The notes under the pieces: model-generated
Told to the model about the DNA's origin: nothing
What the model saw: only the letters and a program-made list of their open reading frames with translations
The model's database searches: none
Origin: Flavobacterium plurextorum
GTDB taxonomy: Bacteria; Bacteroidota; Bacteroidia; Flavobacteriales; Flavobacteriaceae
Direction: 5' to 3'
DNA length: 64,000 nt
NCBI RefSeq assembly: GCF_002217395.1
Contig: NZ_MUHD01000021.1
Coordinates: forward strand, 124,001-188,000
Translations under genes and position numbers: made by a program
Part shown: positions 61,121 through 64,000 of the stretch, in pieces
Numbering within the stretch: position 1 is the stretch's first letter
How the letters are laid out: each line of letters opens with the position of its first letter

Positions 61121-62266
61121 TTATTGAGGCTGCTGCTGTGTTACACAATGAACCATTCCTCCGTTTTTGTATAAATTTCGCACATCGATACCTACAACAG
61201 TTCTTCCAGGAAATAAGCCGGCAATAATGTTATTGGCAACAGCATCGTTAGGATCGTTATAGTTTGGAACCAATACTTTTCCGTTGGCAACATAAAAGTT
61301 TATGTAACAGCCTTTGTAGCCTAGATTGGTACCATTTGTAGTCACAACATCATTTTTTGACAATGGCAGAAATACTTTAGTATAAGCTTGATTATTTTTG
61401 TTAGAAGCGCTGTACAATACGTCAATATCGTTTTGTGTTAATCCCCAGTTCAATAAATCATCATTATTCATGGTAACCATTTTATTACCTGGAACAAATT
61501 TAGCAATACCGTCAATATGCATATCTGTTACATCCTCCTTACTAAATCCTCCTTCTAACCAAATAAATTTTGTAGCGCCGTAGTATTTAGTAAAATTAGC
61601 TTCGGCTTGAGCCTGCGTCATACCTTCATTTCGAGTTGATCTGTTTTTTTGGCTTAGTACAGAACTTTTTGTAGCCATCATTACACCATTACCGTCTAAT
61701 TCTACAGATCCGCCTTCGTTTACCATTGGTACATTTACCGCTTTTATACCAATTTCACCAGCGATAAATGATGGAACTGCATCACATTTTTTATAACCAA
61801 ATTTTCCTCCCCAGCCATTAAAACCCCAATCTTGAAGCACTAATTGACCAGATTGATCTTTTGCAAAAATAGGACCGTTGTCTCTCACCCAAACATCATT
61901 TGTTTGATGTATTTTAAAATTTACGTTAGTTAATGGCACACCTGCATTTGTCAGCAGATTTTCAATTCTTGTTTGTTCTGCAGCATCATAAGCTATAATG
62001 TGAACCTTTTCTGTTGATTGAAGAGCTTTTGCCATCGCCACCCATGTTGCGTCTAAACTGTTGCGATATGTAATGCCATATTCATATTGATGCGGCCATT
62101 GCAGCCAAGTGCCTTCGTGCAGTGCAGATTCTTCGGGCATTGTATAAAGAACATTAGTAATAGGTAAAGTTGGATCAGGATTTTGTGTTGATCCTTCGAT
62201 TTCATTGCTGTCGCAAGCTGAAATTAAAATTGCAAAAGTCATTGATAAAATTGCTTTGTTGTACAT
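61121..62266 (-). CDS. Agmatine deiminase / peptidyl-arginine deiminase-family lipoprotein
   Basis: The 381-residue protein has a lipoprotein signal with Cys18 (LISAC). The fold is the PAD_porph/agmatine-deiminase family: WLQWPH, VWVRDNGPIF, QDWGFNGWGGK, NEGGSVELDGNG, DMHIDGIAKF and the catalytic Cys374 in GGMVHCVTQQ near the C-terminus. All main catalytic residues (Asp, His, Asp, Cys) appear present. Most agmatine deiminases are cytoplasmic; the lipid anchor puts this one in the cell envelope, more like a surface arginine-peptide or agmatine-processing enzyme. It lacks the C-terminal domains of Porphyromonas PPAD. Confidence 0.88.
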   Translation of the reverse strand: MYNKAILSMTFAILISACDSNEIEGSTQNPDPTLPITNVLYTMPEESALHEGTWLQWPHQYEYGITYRNSLDATWVAMAKALQSTEKVHIIAYDAAEQTRIENLLTNAGVPLTNVNFKIHQTNDVWVRDNGPIFAKDQSGQLVLQDWGFNGWGGKFGYKKCDAVPSFIAGEIGIKAVNVPMVNEGGSVELDGNGVMMATKSSVLSQKNRSTRNEGMTQAQAEANFTKYYGATKFIWLEGGFSKEDVTDMHIDGIAKFVPGNKMVTMNNDDLLNWGLTQNDIDVLYSASNKNNQAYTKVFLPLSKNDVVTTNGTNLGYKGCYINFYVANGKVLVPNYNDPNDAVANNIIAGLFPGRTVVGIDVRNLYKNGGMVHCVTQQQPQ

Positions 62267-62297
62267 TTTGATGTTTTAAATTATTGAATAAATGCGT

Positions 62298-62347
62298 TCA
62301 GGGTTCTAAAAATTACTCGACAAAGAGAATAATTTTTAAAACCCTGA
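62298..62347. repeat. Imperfect inverted repeat between the LytTR and PAD-like genes
   Basis: TTCAGGGTTCTAAAAATTA and TAATTTTTAAAACCCTGA pair with a few mismatches. It may end the minus-strand LytS/LytTR transcript, but no T tract follows. Confidence 0.5.
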
Positions 62348-62406
62348 TAATTTTTTTTCTCCCAAATGAACTATTTTGGGTACAGAAAGTTTGTTTAACG
62401 CTTAAT

Positions 62407-63135
62407 TTACCCAATTTTCTTACCTAATTTGGTAAGAAATTCTTGTTTGTTTAATTTGCTGATAGGTATTTTATGAGTACCAATAATGACTAAATTTCCA
62501 TCAATCAATTCAACTTTACTTAGATTGACAATAAAAGAGCGGTGACAGCGATAAAAAAGCTGTTTTGAGAGTTCTTCTTCCATCGCCGTAAGAGCAATTA
62601 AAGTAGTATATGTTTTTTTCTCGGTTACGATTTTTACATATTTATGAAGACCTTCAATAAACAATATATCGCTCAAAAGAATTTTGATGTGCTGATGATT
62701 GGATTTTATGACTATTGATTGATCTATAACGGAAGCTTCAGATGTCTCCTTACTTTCGTTTTCTAATTTTAATAATTCCAGTGCTTTGGTTACAGCCTTA
62801 TAGAAACGTTCAAAAGTTATTGGTTTTAGTAAATAATCTATAATGTTTAATTCATAACCATCTAAAGCAAATTCAGAGTAAGCCGTTGTAAAAATTACTT
62901 TTGGCGGATTTTGAAGTGATTTTAAGAAATCGATTCCAGACAAATGCTGCATTTGAATGTCTAGAAACAGTAAATCGACTTTATTTGTTTTTAAATAATG
63001 ATCGGCTTCAAGTGCCGAAGCACATTCGTATACAATTTCGAGCTCAGGAATATGCATTAAATGAGTGCGTATTAAAGTACGAGCTAAAGTTTCATCATCG
63101 ACGATGGCACATTTATATATTGTCTTTGTTTCCAT
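62407..63135 (-). CDS. LytTR-type response regulator
   Basis: The 242-residue protein has a receiver domain (about 7-120, phosphoacceptor Asp59 in LLFLDIQMQ, conserved Lys in YLLKPI) and a LytTR DNA-binding domain (about 145-240, with FYRCHRSFIVNLSKVE). It overlaps by 23 bases the histidine kinase gene, so the two are translationally coupled. The target is unknown; the adjacent PAD-like gene is one candidate. Confidence 0.93.
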   Translation of the reverse strand: METKTIYKCAIVDDETLARTLIRTHLMHIPELEIVYECASALEADHYLKTNKVDLLFLDIQMQHLSGIDFLKSLQNPPKVIFTTAYSEFALDGYELNIIDYLLKPITFERFYKAVTKALELLKLENESKETSEASVIDQSIVIKSNHQHIKILLSDILFIEGLHKYVKIVTEKKTYTTLIALTAMEEELSKQLFYRCHRSFIVNLSKVELIDGNLVIIGTHKIPISKLNKQEFLTKLGKKIG

Positions 63136-64000
63136 AAAAACTTAAACTTACTTTATAGATTGAATCAGTGTCTTCGGTACTTAACTGGTAATTGTCTCCA
63201 AACAGATTTTTAAGCTGCGATTCTAGATTTTTCAATCCAATACCTTGATTTTTTAATTTAGGCTGAAATGAATTAACAACAGCAAACTCAATTTTATTGT
63301 TGGCAGCAGTAAGAATTATATCGACAAAACCATTTTTATTTTCAATAATATCGCCATGCTTAAAAGTATTTTCTATTAATGTGAGAAATAACAGGGGAGG
63401 AACCTGTAGAACAGAGTTGTCATTAGAAATAGTAAAGCTGATATTTTTCATTCCTGCAATTTCTCGGTATTCCTGAATTTGAAGGTATTTGTGAATTATT
63501 TCAATTTCTGACAGTAGAGATACGCTTTTCTTGTCACCTTCATACAGAAAATAACGAAGTATATCAGCCAAGCAAGCAAGCATTTTGGGAGCATTGTCGC
63601 TTTTTATCAACGTTAGTGCATAAATATTATTAAGTGCATTAAAAAGAAAATGTGGACTGATTTGTGATTTTAGCAGCATCATTTCGGTTTGCAGTTTTTC
63701 ATTTTCTGCCTGCAGGCGAAGTTGCTTTTCTGTGAAATATTTATTGAAAAACCAAACAATATAAGAGATGAAAAGATAAAGCGAATGATTTAGAAGGAAT
63801 GAAATAAATGATTTTAGTAAATCATCATCATACAAAACAACATTCAATCCAGTGCTGTAATAGATTAAAAAACTAATGCTTAACAGCAGAATTAAAGCTG
63901 AAGCATAAGCTGTTTTTCCTTTTTTGTTTAAAACAAAAGGCAACAGAACGAATAGGTTAATGTAAAATTCAGAGCAAAAAGCAGCGACTTCAAATGAAGT
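63113..64000 (-). CDS. LytS/YehU-type sensor histidine kinase, 5' truncated by window edge
   Basis: The frame stays open to the end of the window, so the start is outside; a TTG at 63943 is in frame but lies within a membrane helix. Visible are several membrane helices (for example TAYASALILLLSISFLIYY, LYLFISYIVWFF), a short coiled coil (about 72-92 from the TTG), the His_kinase motif QISPHFLFNALNNIYAL (His98 from the TTG), and the ATPase N and G boxes LIENTFKHGD and GIGLKNLESQL. It should phosphorylate the LytTR regulator that overlaps it. Confidence 0.92.
   Translation of the reverse strand, partial: TSFEVAAFCSEFYINLFVLLPFVLNKKGKTAYASALILLLSISFLIYYSTGLNVVLYDDDLLKSFISFLLNHSLYLFISYIVWFFNKYFTEKQLRLQAENEKLQTEMMLLKSQISPHFLFNALNNIYALTLIKSDNAPKMLACLADILRYFLYEGDKKSVSLLSEIEIIHKYLQIQEYREIAGMKNISFTISNDNSVLQVPPLLFLTLIENTFKHGDIIENKNGFVDIILTAANNKIEFAVVNSFQPKLKNQGIGLKNLESQLKNLFGDNYQLSTEDTDSIYKVSLSFYGNKDNI

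Overview
The window is a piece of a Bacteroidota chromosome, almost certainly a Flavobacterium close to F. johnsoniae. The evidence is the gldK-gldL-gldM-gldN-gldO cluster, two SusC/SusD pairs, a type A T9SS sorting domain on a secreted protease, AT-rich intergenic DNA, and many promoters with the Bacteroidota -7 box TAnnTTTG. No tRNA, rRNA, CRISPR array, insertion sequence or phage gene was seen.

Layout. 1-7.2 kb: the end of a degenerate arginase-fold gene, then the type IX secretion/gliding motor genes gldKLMN and the tandem duplicate gldO. Both gldN and gldO end in nearly the same hairpin. 7.2-19.6 kb: ordinary chromosomal genes (FAD oxidoreductase, DUF983, ABC-F ATPase, APP1-like phosphatase, lipid kinase, GNAT/FemAB-like protein, DUF1761, LRR protein, AraC regulator, DUF417, a duplicated-fold membrane protein, MgtC). 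19.7-60.9 kb: a large accessory-type catabolic region, described below. 61.1-64 kb: a PAD-like lipoprotein and a LytS/LytTR two-component pair, whose kinase runs off the window end.

The 19.7-60.9 kb region reads as one system for using collagen. (a) Outer-surface steps: a T9SS-exported M43 metalloprotease, two SusC/SusD uptake pairs, an S37-type peptidase and two M24 (Xaa-Pro type) peptidases. (b) Removal of the collagen sugar Glc-alpha1,2-Gal-beta-O-hydroxylysine by a GH63 alpha-glucosidase and a GH42 beta-galactosidase. (c) Hydroxylysine: a fused hydroxylysine kinase/phospho-lyase gives aminoadipate semialdehyde; an ALDH7A1-like dehydrogenase gives 2-aminoadipate; after a transamination not encoded here, a DUF1338 (HglS-type) enzyme turns 2-oxoadipate into D-2-hydroxyglutarate; a YdiJ-type flavo-FeS dehydrogenase gives 2-oxoglutarate. 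(d) trans-3-hydroxyproline: a Cys/Thr racemase-fold dehydratase plus an ornithine-cyclodeaminase-family reductase. (e) trans-4-hydroxyproline: a Cys/Cys 2-epimerase, a D-hydroxyproline dehydrogenase, a DapA-family deaminase and 2-oxoglutarate semialdehyde dehydrogenase. Lrp/AsnC and AraC regulators sit divergently next to branches (c) and (e). The single reactions belong to known families. Their combination, especially the sugar-removing and hydroxylysine arms beside both hydroxyproline arms, is inferred from sequence and context and I regard it as the main discovery candidate.

The same region carries seven copies of an approximately 140-215 bp palindromic repeat (termini AACACATAGAAACATAG / CTATGTTTCTATGTGTT). 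No copies were noticed in the gliding and housekeeping part. Several copies lie inside apparent operons. Two other small palindromic families are also present.
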